Positions 18,266 to 27,170 are shown, numbered from the stretch's first letter. The stretch is DNA of 64,000 bases from Proteinivorax hydrogeniformans (GCF_040515995.1 NZ_CP159485.1:2232001-2296000), one strand, 5' to 3'. Numbers and translations: made by a program. Notes: generated by a model not told the origin, from the sequence alone.

Positions 18266-18730
18266 TCATTTTATTTCATCACCTTTTTCATCCACAACAA
18301 TAACCTCTGCATTAGAGTAGTCATATAATTCAAATGGTGTTTTTAGATTCTCATCGTAATCAACATAATAATAATTGTTGTCATGCCATATAATATTTGT
18401 GTCATTTCCATTGAAGGTAAACCTCTTATATGACCCATCATTAAAATAGAAATAGTATGAGCTTGCAGCAACATCAGAAATATCTGCATCATCAACTTTG
18501 TCCCCAATAATCCCACTGTTAAAAGTATCAACAAATAGCTCTATTTCTTTTGTATCAGTAATATTTTTACTGTCAACACCATACTCAGGATTTCCCATAG
18601 CTGTTATTACTTGAACTTTATCTATATTGTTGCTTTCTAGCTGCTCATCAATAAGTTGTTTTTCGGAACACCCCGTAAACATCAGTAAAATTAGTAAAAG
18701 CATAGAAACATTGGTTGCTATTTTCTTCAT
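18266..18730 (-). CDS. Small lipoprotein, unknown
   Basis: 154 residues from ATG at 18730 behind GGAGGT; the longer frame to 18835 has no site. LLILLMFTGCSEKQ is a lipoprotein signal with Cys near residue 21. The mature part has an alternating pattern with many aromatic residues (YYFYFNDGSYKRFTFNG, WHDNNYYYVDYDENLKTPFELY), typical of small beta-rich exported proteins such as those annotated DUF5301. That resemblance is weak. It stands alone. Confidence 0.65.
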   Translation of the reverse strand: MKKIATNVSMLLLILLMFTGCSEKQLIDEQLESNNIDKVQVITAMGNPEYGVDSKNITDTKEIELFVDTFNSGIIGDKVDDADISDVAASSYYFYFNDGSYKRFTFNGNDTNIIWHDNNYYYVDYDENLKTPFELYDYSNAEVIVVDEKGDEIK

Positions 18731-18939
18731 GTTACATACCTCCATCTTCGTTATTTTAAAATGAAAACACATACAATCAAACGTAACCATTTTTTTATAA
18801 TAAACTAGATTCCTCACTTGGCCATAAAATAACACAACAAATTAACTCTCTTTTTTTACTTTCATCATATTCAATTGTAAAATCCCATCTCATTTTTATC
18901 AAGTTCATAGCCTTTATTATGTAAATTTATTTATCTCTT

Positions 18940-18969
18940 TAGGTGTCTATCTCATATTTCCATGGTAGA
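18940..18969 (-). repeat. Solo IS110 left-end tail
   Basis: On the minus strand, TC-TACCATGGAAATATGAG plus the following ten bases match the left terminus of the three IS110 copies, next to the target-like ACATTGGA. The similarity fades after about 30 bases, and no transposase or right end follows. The tail supplies the last codons and stop of the gene at 18952-20481. Confidence 0.65.
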
Positions 18970-20481
18970 ATCCAATGTTTTACCCTTATCATTGTATTGC
19001 GGCACCTTATTTTTAAATAGATAGCCAAAGGTTAGGGGAAGTACTACTATAATGAAAATTACGTTGAAGTATATGTTAAGTCCCCCAAACACCAATGCAG
19101 ATACTAAACTAAAAATGTTGTTTCCAGCATGGATTAATATAGGAGCCCATATAGATCCTGTCCATATCATTGATAATCCTAAACCTATACCTAGTATCGT
19201 AGAATAAATTCCTTGTGCAACACTCATATGCATTGCTCCAAAAATAACCGCTTGAACTACTACTGCTACTAGCAGAGGTAATTTCTCTTTTAGCTCTCCA
19301 AATAAGAAACCTCTAAAAACTATCTCCTCAAGCAATACAGCTATAACTGTTCCAGAAAATAATATTATTATGTGCTCTAAAGTCCTTATTTCGTTCGAGT
19401 TAAGAGTGGGAGGTGATATTCCCAGCACCCTTAATAACACTAAACTTAAGGATACAAACCCCATACCAGCGGCAAAAGCAGCTATGCTTTTTTGCCAAGT
19501 TATTTTTTTAAAGCGACATATTTGAAAAAGGTTTTTATTTCTTTTTTCAACCATCCAAGTATAAATACAAAAGGCTATAATGGCTCCTAAAATAGAGCCT
19601 ACTTCAAAATCAACCCGAGTGGGTTGCCTATATGTCCAAGATACTACTGATGCAATAAAACTTATAGATAGACTCAGGCTCATATAAAACACTAGCAATA
19701 CCTTTATGATATTCCAGAGCATATCTAAAAACGTTCCTTCTTTTCTCTTTCTAATGGCTACTAAAAATCTATTAGGTTTAGCGCCTTTGCCAGTATAATC
19801 TTTTGCCCACGGGCTTCTATTTTCTTTAAGATCGCGGAACACAAAAATAGTTGTCATTACTCCAAAGGGTAATGCAAAAAATACAAAGATAAAAAAACAC
19901 AAGATTTCTAGCAAAATATAAGAAGTCAAGTTGCCAAGTAAAATAGGAGCTAACATGATTAGGCAAGCCAATATTATAAAGAACAATAATTTAAAGCCCT
20001 TGTCAGTTGTCAACTCCCAACTTTCATTAAATGATGAAAACACTCCCTTATTTTCATCTATAATAAAATGAAGAAAAAACAAAAACCTAGAAATTAGAAA
20101 GATACCTAAAACGAAAGCAAAAATCAAAAGCCCAAAAGAGCTCATTACCCCCATTATTAAAAAGCCAAATAATATTGCCCCTAAAAAAAATGGTATATAT
20201 TTGTAATTATTTACTAAGTCTATCGACTGAACTTTTTTACCATCATAAACATTGAAACAAATTTTAATGATGCTAAAAGTAAGAAGTACCAATAAAAAGT
20301 GTCTCATAATCCTCAAAAAGTATTCAACGCTGTATACACTAGAAGTCTTAACCAGAAACTCCAGAGTTACTACAGCTAATGCTAAGATAAATAAGTATTG
20401 TGCTAGCTGCAAAAAATTATCTTTAACCTTGACAAACCCAACATTTAAAGCCTGTTTTATTGAAAATGTATATGCGTCCAT
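18952..20481 (-). CDS. Fusion: N-terminal multi-helix domain plus CPBP protease
   Basis: 509 residues. The first about 245 residues form six hydrophobic helices resembling the poorly characterised domains found in GPDP- or DUF975-type membrane proteins. Residues 265-490 are a CPBP protease with EEIVFRG (about 387), FGAMHMS (about 415) and HAGNN (about 451), close to the protein at 12653-13498 (both share TGSIWAPILIHAGNNIFS). The final residues DSTMEI and the stop are encoded by an IS110 left-end tail, so the original C-terminus was probably replaced. No ribosome-site problem is seen. The substrate is unknown. Confidence 0.8.
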   Translation of the reverse strand: MDAYTFSIKQALNVGFVKVKDNFLQLAQYLFILALAVVTLEFLVKTSSVYSVEYFLRIMRHFLLVLLTFSIIKICFNVYDGKKVQSIDLVNNYKYIPFFLGAILFGFLIMGVMSSFGLLIFAFVLGIFLISRFLFFLHFIIDENKGVFSSFNESWELTTDKGFKLLFFIILACLIMLAPILLGNLTSYILLEILCFFIFVFFALPFGVMTTIFVFRDLKENRSPWAKDYTGKGAKPNRFLVAIRKRKEGTFLDMLWNIIKVLLVFYMSLSLSISFIASVVSWTYRQPTRVDFEVGSILGAIIAFCIYTWMVEKRNKNLFQICRFKKITWQKSIAAFAAGMGFVSLSLVLLRVLGISPPTLNSNEIRTLEHIIILFSGTVIAVLLEEIVFRGFLFGELKEKLPLLVAVVVQAVIFGAMHMSVAQGIYSTILGIGLGLSMIWTGSIWAPILIHAGNNIFSLVSALVFGGLNIYFNVIFIIVVLPLTFGYLFKNKVPQYNDKGKTLDSTMEI

Positions 20482-20688
20482 AAAACTCCCCCTTTTATGA
20501 ATTTTTCACATACATAAACCGGAAAAAGTAGCAAAATCCCACCTAATAACTACTGATCATCAAAGGAAAATGGGCAAAGATAATTGCCATCAGGTGTTAC
20601 ACGGCAGCCTAATGAAGTAGTCCAACTCCTCTCTCTGGTAAAGAAGATTATCATTTACAGCCCAGATATTAATGCAAATGCTGTATAG

Positions 20689-21349
20689 CTACTTATCCCG
20701 TTCATTGTTTTGTTTTGGTGGCAAGCTATATATAACTTCTCCATTTCCATTCAAAAATTCAAGCTTTGGAATGTCATTTTCATCAATTACCATTCTTATA
20801 CGTTCGTTTCCTTTGCTATCGCTTAGCTTAACCGACACTTCTCCATTTGAGTTTTGCCCATAAACATTCTTCGATGGTTATCTTTGCTTAATTCTTGCAT
20901 TATTTTTTGTTTTTCAGGTCCATCTTCCATTTCTTCTATTTGTTTCATTAATTGAACTGTTTCTTTAATAGTATTTTTAGGTCTATCAAAAACATTTAGT
21001 CCATAGTTTTGACAACCATTATTATCAACTACAGACATTTGAATTACTTGGTCTTGATTGTATTGGTCAAATGACAAAGATAGTCCTGATTCATACTCAC
21101 CATTTTCTTTTACTTTACTTTACTTCCAAAAATTAACCCGCCACATTCCGTACCATTACCGTTATAGAACATGATTCCTGCATTATTATCATCCTGCCTA
21201 TGTCCAGGTAAAATATCCTCCCCTTCAAATATTGCTGATGGCATATTTTTGCTATTAAACAATGACATTTTGACAGTTCCATCTTTTTCAACAATGTTCA
21301 ATCTTTCTAAATCAATATTTGTAAATTTCTTGCTTTCTTTATTACACAT
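20689..21349 (-). pseudogene. Frameshifted gene of unknown function
   Basis: Three collinear segments in different frames: VEKDGTVKMSLFNSKNMPSA...GGLIFGSKVK (to 21110), then SFDQYNQDQVIQMSVVDNNG...RRMFMGKTQ (to about 20860), then NGEVSVKLSDSKGNERIRMVIDEN to a stop at 20689. They join into one protein of about 215 residues with repeated D/E-N-G turns, like a beta-rich protein. The first break lies in a duplicated AAAGT. The family, found in Firmicutes next to phage or cell-surface genes, has no role I can name. Confidence 0.75.
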
Positions 21350-21384
21350 TATAATTCCCTCCTTAATCCCACTCGTCCCATAGC

Positions 21385-21548
21385 ACCAGGATATTCTACT
21401 CTAGGTTTTCTTGCCATAAGATCACCCTTAACTCTTAATATAGTGTTATGTGAATGTTTCGACAGTTATTTGGAAATCCCTTTTTTTATCAACAAAACCC
21501 ACCCTAAAATTAAGGTGGGTTAGAAGTATTGAAATATTAAAAGCCTGA
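21385..21548 (-). repeat. RAYT-element 5' remnant
   Basis: On the minus strand this runs from the RAYT terminal repeat (ending at the GA of 21547-21548), through the AACCCACC hairpin (21499-21524) and leader, into the start of the transposase (ATGGCAAGAAAACCTAG...). Coding similarity stops near 21385, where the sequence meets the pseudogene above. The same leader precedes the intact RAYT at 29442. Confidence 0.75.
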
Positions 21549-21584
21549 CCCGGGAGGTTTGCTTTCTTTGCCCCTACCATGGTT
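21547..21584. repeat. 38-bp insertion at the IS110 target core
   Basis: Between two copies of GA (TC on the other strand) lies CCCGGGAGGTTTGCTTTC and then CCATGGTT. The minus strand starts TC-AACCATGG, close to the IS110 left end, and ends CTCCCGGG next to TC-AGGCTTTT. It therefore occupies exactly the point where IS110 inserts at RAYT ends. Confidence 0.5.
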
Positions 21585-21598
21585 GACCCTTATACTGC

Positions 21599-21952
21599 TT
21601 ATCGTTTTTCCAAATGCACTGGAACCCCAAACCCTTCGCTTTGTTTAAGCAAATCAGCAATGGCGTCACGCTCGGATCTCGAACTATAACTAACCATAAT
21701 CAGCCCTCGGTCCTGATGCTCAGGAAAAGGCTTACCTACTTTTACCCTAATACCATCACCTAATGCTTCTATCTCTTTAGCTAAATCTTGATGTTTGTCA
21801 AGCGCCTCATTGGCCTCAACTACCGTCGGCAGCTGGTCGTACGGCGGGTGAGTGTCCCTTGGTGCTGAAAACAGACCGTTTAGAGCCGCAGCTCCCACTA
21901 TCACCAGTAAGGCAGCAATGACACCGATAATGATTTTATAGGTTATTCTCAT
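21599..21952 (-). CDS. Small membrane-anchored protein of the lactococcin-972-type cassette
   Basis: 117 residues from ATG at 21952, with AGGAGG eight bases upstream; the longer frame to 22030 overlaps the ATPase gene. One N-terminal membrane helix (about 6-26) is followed by a soluble domain (VEANEALDKHQDLAKEIEAL, then RVKVGKPFPEHQDRGLIMVS). I recognise no family. It is the last gene of a GC-richer three-gene operon and shares its codon use, so it probably belongs to the export or immunity function. Confidence 0.6.
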   Translation of the reverse strand: MRITYKIIIGVIAALLVIVGAAALNGLFSAPRDTHPPYDQLPTVVEANEALDKHQDLAKEIEALGDGIRVKVGKPFPEHQDRGLIMVSYSSRSERDAIADLLKQSEGFGVPVHLEKR

Positions 21953-22001
21953 AAAGGTCCTCCTAGTTCTAACGTAATTGTTAGTCGACAGATGAGGTAA
22001 C

Positions 22002-22640
22002 TTAAGAACCGACCTCATGCCGAACTCCACAAGCGTTGATCATTTCAGAGTCATGGGTCGCCACAATAACTGTGCGGCCGCGCATCGCGAAGTCAGAGAA
22101 CAGTTCTATGACTTTTTTCCGGTTAGCTGCATCCAGTGAGGCAGTAGGCTCATCAATAAACAGAATGGACGCATCCTTATAAATGGCACGGGCCAGTGCC
22201 AGTCGCTGTTTTTCTCCCCCACTTAGATGACTGGCCAACTCATTTTCTCGACCCTGAAGACCCGTCTGTTCCAGTACCTCCACCAACCGCGCCTGGTTTC
22301 CAGTGACCCGTTTTCCTAGCAAACTTACTCCCATGGTAATATTGAAAGCAATGGACTCATCATCCATAATACCATAATCCTGAAGTATAAATGCCGCGTG
22401 ATCCCGCCAGAAATGACGTCGTGCCACAGTACTATACTTAGTTACATCGTCTCCGTCGATCAAAATGCGTCCCTGATCCACAGGGAGCAACAGCCCGAGA
22501 CAATGCAATAGTGTAGTCTTTCCGCATCCACTCGGGCCAACAAGAGCTGTCATCATACCAGGTTTACAACTTATTGTCTCACTCTCAAGCACGCGCCGCC
22601 CTCCAATTGATACTGACAAATCCTGGCCTTCAATCAACAT
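22002..22640 (-). CDS. ABC ATPase of the lactococcin-972 export type
   Basis: 212 residues, ATG behind GGAGGTGG. Walker A GPSGCGKTT (about 35-43), signature LSGGEKQRLALARA (about 139) and Walker B ASILFIDEPTASLD (about 158) are intact. The short LolD/MacB-like form matches the ATPases encoded with bacteriocin-associated 7TM proteins (the lactococcin 972 group). It lies 15 bases downstream of such a protein. GC content is clearly higher than in the flanking genes, which points to acquisition from another lineage. Confidence 0.8.
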   Translation of the reverse strand: MLIEGQDLSVSIGGRRVLESETISCKPGMMTALVGPSGCGKTTLLHCLGLLLPVDQGRILIDGDDVTKYSTVARRHFWRDHAAFILQDYGIMDDESIAFNITMGVSLLGKRVTGNQARLVEVLEQTGLQGRENELASHLSGGEKQRLALARAIYKDASILFIDEPTASLDAANRKKVIELFSDFAMRGRTVIVATHDSEMINACGVRHEVGS

Positions 22641-22655
22641 CTATACCACCTCCAA

Positions 22656-24659
22656 TTAAATTCGACGCTTACTGACGCCATTAAAACACCAACGTGTAGC
22701 AATTAGATGACTTAACGGCACAACAGTCAATCCAAACATTGCCGCTACTAGTATGGGGCCTAGTGAATAAGGCCTTTGAAACAAAATAACGACGCTTACC
22801 AGTACTACCCCTACAAGTATTTCCTTGGCTATACGCCTATGTAGAATTCGCAACCATGACTGACCTGCTAATCGCAACGGGAAGTCACGCTTAGCTTGTA
22901 GCAGTGCTGTAATTGATGCACTTATAGCCGCAGAGACAGTAAAGGCAACTCCTAACGCAACCAAAGCAAGGCTTCTCAACCACACAACGTACGCTGCAAA
23001 CTGTGCCTGGAGAAGTCCCTCTTCAGCAATGTAAACAACATTTAGTTTGCCACTGAATCCGCGCTCCCTTAGCGCTTGCTCAGAAAGATCGTGCTGCTCC
23101 AATAACTGCTGCGTAGCGGTCACATCGGTAAACACGATATTGCTAGTTGAGGCCATAGATGTCAAGTTGGAATCGTTATAGGTGTCATAAAGCGAGGGCA
23201 CAACGACAAACAAAACATCGTCGGCAAATAGAAGTCTATTGCCCCATCCTCCTTCTGCTACTGGAAGTCGCAACCCATCGGCTGGTTCCAAGTATTTAAA
23301 CTGTGTAAATAACTCCTCTGAAAGGCTTTCTCTAGACAATATTTCAACCGTTTCTAGAATTTTTTGATGCAGGTCTTCTGGTATGCTATTGGAAGGCACC
23401 GATGTTAAAGCAGGCTGTGGCGCTCCCTTTGTCGCCAGATCGAGCCAACGCTGGTTAACATAGGAGACAACAGAGTACTCTCCAAAATCTACACCCTCTC
23501 CAGTATCCACCCGTGTCCACATGCCTTGGGTGAATGTATAGGAGTGAGCGACCATATCAAGGGATTCAGCGTCCTTTACCATCTCGCCAATCTGTGGCTC
23601 AAGGGCAACCATCCCATCCTTACCATCAAGATCTCCCATTCCAAACTCTATAGCGACTTGGTCTGAAAGTTGTTGCCACTGAGCCATTTCAACAGCAACT
23701 GCTGAAGAAAATTTATACGCTGACCAGGCAGGTCCAGCCGTGGCTACCACCAATAGGAAGGTAACCGCCTTAATCACGATGGCTGCCGAACGAAGGCTTT
23801 TTATTGCCGGTTGTCTAGTGGAAAGCATAGTTACACTAGGCCACGCAGTGGCTGACATCACAAGGGCAGCAAGCAATGCTACAGCAATAATAGCAACTTG
23901 CAAGCTAACCAGGACCTTGAGAAAGGTGCCGACGTACACCCAGCCATGTAGCACCCCCACATAGACCGATGCAATCGAAGCGATAACCCCAGCCGAAATC
24001 AGCAGAGCACCCCCGAACCCAGTTAAATCTTGCATCTGAATCCACACAGTCGGGCAGCCGCCCAAAACCCGAAGGGCACGACCCCGTGCTTTTACAGACA
24101 GCCAAAACAGCGCAAGCGCTACGAGCAGTGCTAACACCGCAATAACGGCGGCAGCAAATCCTCTTTCATACACCACGAATTTAAGGCTGTCAAAAGTTGA
24201 CGCATCCCGGCGGTCAACCTTTACACCTACGCTTTTTAGCTCGTTCAGAGCGTCATCTAGGTGAGCTTTTTGCCTGGTCACTAGATAGGTTCCATCAGGA
24301 TAGGAGTTAGCAAGTCGCTCCTTACCGACGATCTTACTTACATCGTCACCACCGAACCAAGTAAATTGGGAGGGCAAATCTCCACCATCAAACGCTACAA
24401 AAAACTGCCCATCGCCGCCACTGTCAAGCTCTGGCGCGACCTTAACCAGCCCGAGATTCCAGCGGACATCAAGCTCCTCCAACATTGTAAATGCTTCAGT
24501 GATTGAAAAGTTCGACTCGCTAAAGTCGAGCCTAAAACTGCTCTCAACACCAATGGCCTGAGGAAAATCTCGATCGTAAAGGTCCGTAATAACTATCGCT
24601 AACAACGCAAGCAAAATAAACAATACGCCGGCAACAGCCACTATTATCCGTTTATACAA
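22656..24659 (-). CDS. Bacteriocin-associated integral membrane protein
   Basis: 667 residues, TTG start behind GGAGGGGG. One N-terminal helix, an extracytoplasmic domain, a block of about four helices (about 165-310), a second large extracytoplasmic domain (about 325-560) and three C-terminal helices. This layout and length match the bacteriocin-associated putative immunity proteins of the lactococcin 972 group, which work with the adjacent ATPase. The GC-rich codon use contrasts with its surroundings. No lactococcin-972-like precursor is present next to it; a 25-residue hydrophobic peptide gene lies directly upstream instead. Confidence 0.75.
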   Translation of the reverse strand: MYKRIIVAVAGVLFILLALLAIVITDLYDRDFPQAIGVESSFRLDFSESNFSITEAFTMLEELDVRWNLGLVKVAPELDSGGDGQFFVAFDGGDLPSQFTWFGGDDVSKIVGKERLANSYPDGTYLVTRQKAHLDDALNELKSVGVKVDRRDASTFDSLKFVVYERGFAAAVIAVLALLVALALFWLSVKARGRALRVLGGCPTVWIQMQDLTGFGGALLISAGVIASIASVYVGVLHGWVYVGTFLKVLVSLQVAIIAVALLAALVMSATAWPSVTMLSTRQPAIKSLRSAAIVIKAVTFLLVVATAGPAWSAYKFSSAVAVEMAQWQQLSDQVAIEFGMGDLDGKDGMVALEPQIGEMVKDAESLDMVAHSYTFTQGMWTRVDTGEGVDFGEYSVVSYVNQRWLDLATKGAPQPALTSVPSNSIPEDLHQKILETVEILSRESLSEELFTQFKYLEPADGLRLPVAEGGWGNRLLFADDVLFVVVPSLYDTYNDSNLTSMASTSNIVFTDVTATQQLLEQHDLSEQALRERGFSGKLNVVYIAEEGLLQAQFAAYVVWLRSLALVALGVAFTVSAAISASITALLQAKRDFPLRLAGQSWLRILHRRIAKEILVGVVLVSVVILFQRPYSLGPILVAAMFGLTVVPLSHLIATRWCFNGVSKRRI

Positions 24660-24715
24660 TAACGCCCCCTCCTTCCAAAACTATCTATAATTTAGCCGGG
24701 CTCCGGCAACTGCAA

Positions 24716-24793
24716 TCATCCACTCTGTAAAGCAAAAGTTAGAGTAGATAATGTCAAAAGAAGGACACTTGATAATAATAATATTTTCCTCAT
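24716..24793 (-). CDS. Short hydrophobic peptide, candidate signal precursor
   Basis: 25 residues: MRKILLLSSVLLLTLSTL followed by TFALQSG. It has a strong GGGGGGAG site before the ATG, a basic start and a hydrophobic core, like a signal peptide with only a few residues after it. It lies 56 bases upstream of the 7TM/ABC operon and is divergent from the HTH-TPR regulator gene at 24890. Related peptides lie in the same position beside the regulators at 31430 and 38422. The layout resembles rgg-shp pairs. It could instead be a truncated bacteriocin precursor. Confidence 0.5.
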   Translation of the reverse strand: MRKILLLSSVLLLTLSTLTFALQSG

Positions 24794-24889
24794 AAAATCT
24801 CCCCCCTTCATTATCTTCTAATCTTATAATATAATAATATTATGAATAATCAACCCGATTGGAGTCGGGGTTCATAGGGGGGCGACTTT

Positions 24890-25825
24890 TTGACTTATAA
24901 TTTGAAAGGGTTTGGAGAAAAGCTTAGTTCCATTAGAAAAAAATTAAACTATACACAAAACTATATTTCTAGAGAGTTGGGTATTCACCCTGATACATTA
25001 CGAAAAATAGAAGGTGGTAAGGTTATACCTAAAATCGAAACTTTAGATAACCTTTCTTCTGTTTTAAAAGCTGATATAACAGCTTTATTTCTAGAATACA
25101 GAATAGATGATTACTCTTATTTTAATGATGTTAAAGGAAGTCTTGAAGCTAAGTTAGATAGATTTGATTACCAAAGCTTAAGTAGCGAGATTAAGATGCT
25201 AAACAAGCTATCAGCTGTAATAAAAAATCCATACTACAAAAAATTAATTAAACAACTAACTCTCTTTGCTACAGCTATCCCCTTTCTGAAAAGCAAGATT
25301 TAAAAGCAGCACAAGACAAGTTAATTGAAGCTTTAAAGTTAACAACTCCTAAATTTAAATTAAGTAGCCATACTAAATTTGCGTACTCTTTAATGGAAGT
25401 TATGATTTTGATGAACATTGCTTTTGTTAGAAATGATTTGGGTTATAAGGATGAATATTTAAGCTTAATGGAATTTTGCCTAACACAGGTGGAACAAAGA
25501 GATAATCTTCACCCTATAATCTGTCATAATTTAGCCACCTCATATTATAGAAACAAGATGTATAAAGAAGCGCTAAAGTATGGTCAGTTAGGTATAGAAG
25601 CTTATAAAAAAAGCCGCGTATTTAACCAAATGCACAGCCTATACTATATGAGCTGAATACAGATTAGAGAATAACGAGTACATAAGATCTATTAAAATGG
25701 CAATCTATTTGTGCGAGGCTTATGGTTTACATGATGTTAAAAAAATGTTGATTTCCAAGTGTAATAAGTTCTTAGATTCTAAGCATGATTTTGAAAAAGA
25801 TTGTTTGTATCATATTGATGAATAA
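24890..25825 (+). pseudogene. HTH-TPR regulator (RNPP/Rgg-like), frameshifted
   Basis: TTG start at 24890 behind GGGGGG. The first 125 residues contain an XRE-type helix-turn-helix (LNYTQNYISRELGIHPDTLR, then KIEGGKVIPK). The frame breaks near 25285, resumes in another frame (DLKAAQDKLIEALKLTT to HSLYYM) and breaks again near 25654, before ENNEYIRSIKMAIYLCEAYG and the stop at 25825. Joined, it aligns over its whole length with the intact 312-residue paralogue at 38422-39360, including the TPR-like C-terminal domain. It is divergent from the peptide gene at 24716-24793. Confidence 0.85.
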
Positions 25826-25831
25826 GTTAAA

Positions 25832-25876
25832 AAAACTCTCGATAGTTCCCCTTGCTTAGGAACTCGAGAGTTTTTC
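25832..25876. terminator. Terminator after the regulator pseudogene
   Basis: CTCTCGATAGTTCC pairs with GGAACTCGAGAG with one unpaired base, followed by a T-run. A second hairpin, AACACCACT/AGTGGTGTT with a T-run, follows at 25891-25921. Confidence 0.8.
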
Positions 25877-25935
25877 ATCCCTTAACAGTCAAAAACACCA
25901 CTTTGCATAGTGGTGTTTTGGCGTATTGTAGCCCT

Positions 25936-25993
25936 GACCCGGGAGGCTTGCTTTTTGACAAAATATAGGGGTTTATCTCATATTTTCATGGTA
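25936..25993. repeat. 58-bp insertion at the IS110 target core
   Basis: Lies between two GA dinucleotides. Read on the minus strand it starts TC-TACCATGAAAATATGAG, matching the IS110 left end for about 30 bases, and ends GCAAGCCTCCCGGG before TC-AGGG. The inner part shares CCTCCCGGG with the 38-bp copy at 21547. It is far too short to encode a recombinase. Confidence 0.55.
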
Positions 25994-26051
25994 GACCCTC
26001 TATGTTCTTTCAAGAGCCCCTACATCTTATGCGATATGCGATCCTTTTTAT

Positions 26052-26098
26052 TTGCTAAGTAATGGGTTAGAAGTATTGAAATATCAAAAGTCTAACCC
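26052..26098. repeat. RAYT terminal-repeat fragment with target flank
   Basis: GGGTTAGAAGTATTGAAATA and the following TCAAAAGTCTAACCCCAATG resemble the right end of the RAYT element plus its outside flank (CCCCAATGTTTT), as seen at 29573 and 32823. A weak minus-strand frame (26067-26273) with one hydrophobic stretch runs into it; that frame lacks a ribosome site and may be a gene fragment. Confidence 0.5.
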
Positions 26099-26393
26099 CA
26101 ATGTTTTCCCCAAAACCCCAAGCTTCATTTATAGTATGAGCCGTTAAAGAAATTGGAATGACTGCAACCAAACCACCAACAAACGCTGCTCTAAGCCTTT
26201 TTAGCTTAGGAGTTATGTATTTCATATTGAATTTATCATGATGGAGGCGGAGCATATCGGTTCGTATGTACAATGTCTCTTGAGGATTACAGCCATAAGA
26301 GGTAATGTGTGCTACACCCTCGCCCCCTTATCGTAAATCTGAATGTAATTTTTTAATAATTCACCTCATGTTTTCATTGTAGTCCCCTATGCT

Positions 26394-26768
26394 TTATCCT
26401 TCCTTATGCTTTATGCAAAGGTAGTAAAAGTAAGCACAGTATAAGACAACCCCTAAAAAAATTGATACCCACATAGCCAAAGTTGATTTGTGTCCTAATG
26501 CAAGCCTCGGTATAATTTGAGAAGTTACTAATAGTACAATAAAAGCAACTATACTAAGAACTTTTTTATATTTAATGCTAGCTATTAGCATCCATACCCC
26601 AGCAATAACAACAAAAATAGTGTATATTCTCACCTCAAAATCTGCAAAATTTGTAATATGATCTGCTTTGTCGAAATAATGCATAACTGCCCATGAAAAG
26701 ATTATAACAGACAACACTAAGCTTCTTGGAAGTTTGTTGACTTCCCCTAACTCCTTAAGTTGTTTCAA
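26394..26768 (-). CDS. Small four-helix membrane protein, unknown
   Basis: 124 residues, TTG start behind GGAGGAGGGG. Four hydrophobic helices (about 17-31, 48-64, 69-85, 98-117) separated by short polar loops. No motif or family was recognised. It is isolated between repeats and IS110 copy 1. The strong ribosome site and clean frame make it a real gene more likely than not. Confidence 0.6.
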   Translation of the reverse strand: MKQLKELGEVNKLPRSLVLSVIIFSWAVMHYFDKADHITNFADFEVRIYTIFVVIAGVWMLIASIKYKKVLSIVAFIVLLVTSQIIPRLALGHKSTLAMWVSIFLGVVLYCAYFYYLCIKHKEG

Positions 26769-26981
26769 GATATCCCCCCCTCCTCCTTACGCCAAACTAA
26801 AATGAGATTAAAAACACTATTCAGTAAAATAACCTATTTAAGTAATATAGGGGTCTACCATGGAAATATGAGATAGACCCCTAATATATTACGTATAAAT
26901 TTGTGATTAAAGGGGTCTGATTCTTTAAAAAATTGAGTCACACCCCTTTAAATTATAATATAAACTGATATAATGATTAGC

Positions 26982-27135
26982 AAACGAGGGTGTGGCTCGC
27001 GGGGTCAGTTGCTCAGAAATGAGTTAACTCAGTCCTGAAATGCCGCCCTCGTTTTTGTTGTGTCCGTAACGTTGACCGGGATGATGCCGTCCTACGGGAA
27101 GTGGCTCTGCTAGTAGACGTAACGTTGGATTACAA
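26982..27135 (+). ncRNA. Predicted bridge RNA of IS110 copy 1
   Basis: Non-coding DNA between the left end and the recombinase folds into two stem-loops. Loop 1 is closed by ACGAGGG (from 26984) and CCCTCGT (27045); it contains GGGGTCAG (27001-27008) and CCTGA (27034-27038). The first equals the target top strand across the core and the second is complementary to TCAGG. Loop 2 is closed by AACGTT on both sides; it contains GGGATG (27078-27083) and GTAGA (27113-27117), matching the donor junction GGGATGT-TC-TAC. This is the arrangement of target and donor loops in IS621-type bridge RNAs. A possible promoter, TTGAGT...TATAAT, lies just upstream. Confidence 0.8.
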
Positions 27136-27170
27136 CTTTAATTGGGTGCAAATAAAAAATAGGAGGGAGA

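Noticed and set aside
20672-20863. Plus-strand frame of 63 codons
   Set aside because: It is the shadow of the third segment of the frameshifted minus-strand gene.
24660-24715. GCCGGAGCCCGGC stretch after the 25-codon peptide as a terminator
   Set aside because: The hairpin is GC-rich but lacks a T-run and is followed closely by the ribosome site of the next gene.
26067-26273. Minus-strand frame with a hydrophobic stretch
   Set aside because: No ribosome site, and its last residues come from a RAYT end repeat; at best a gene fragment, so not listed as a gene.
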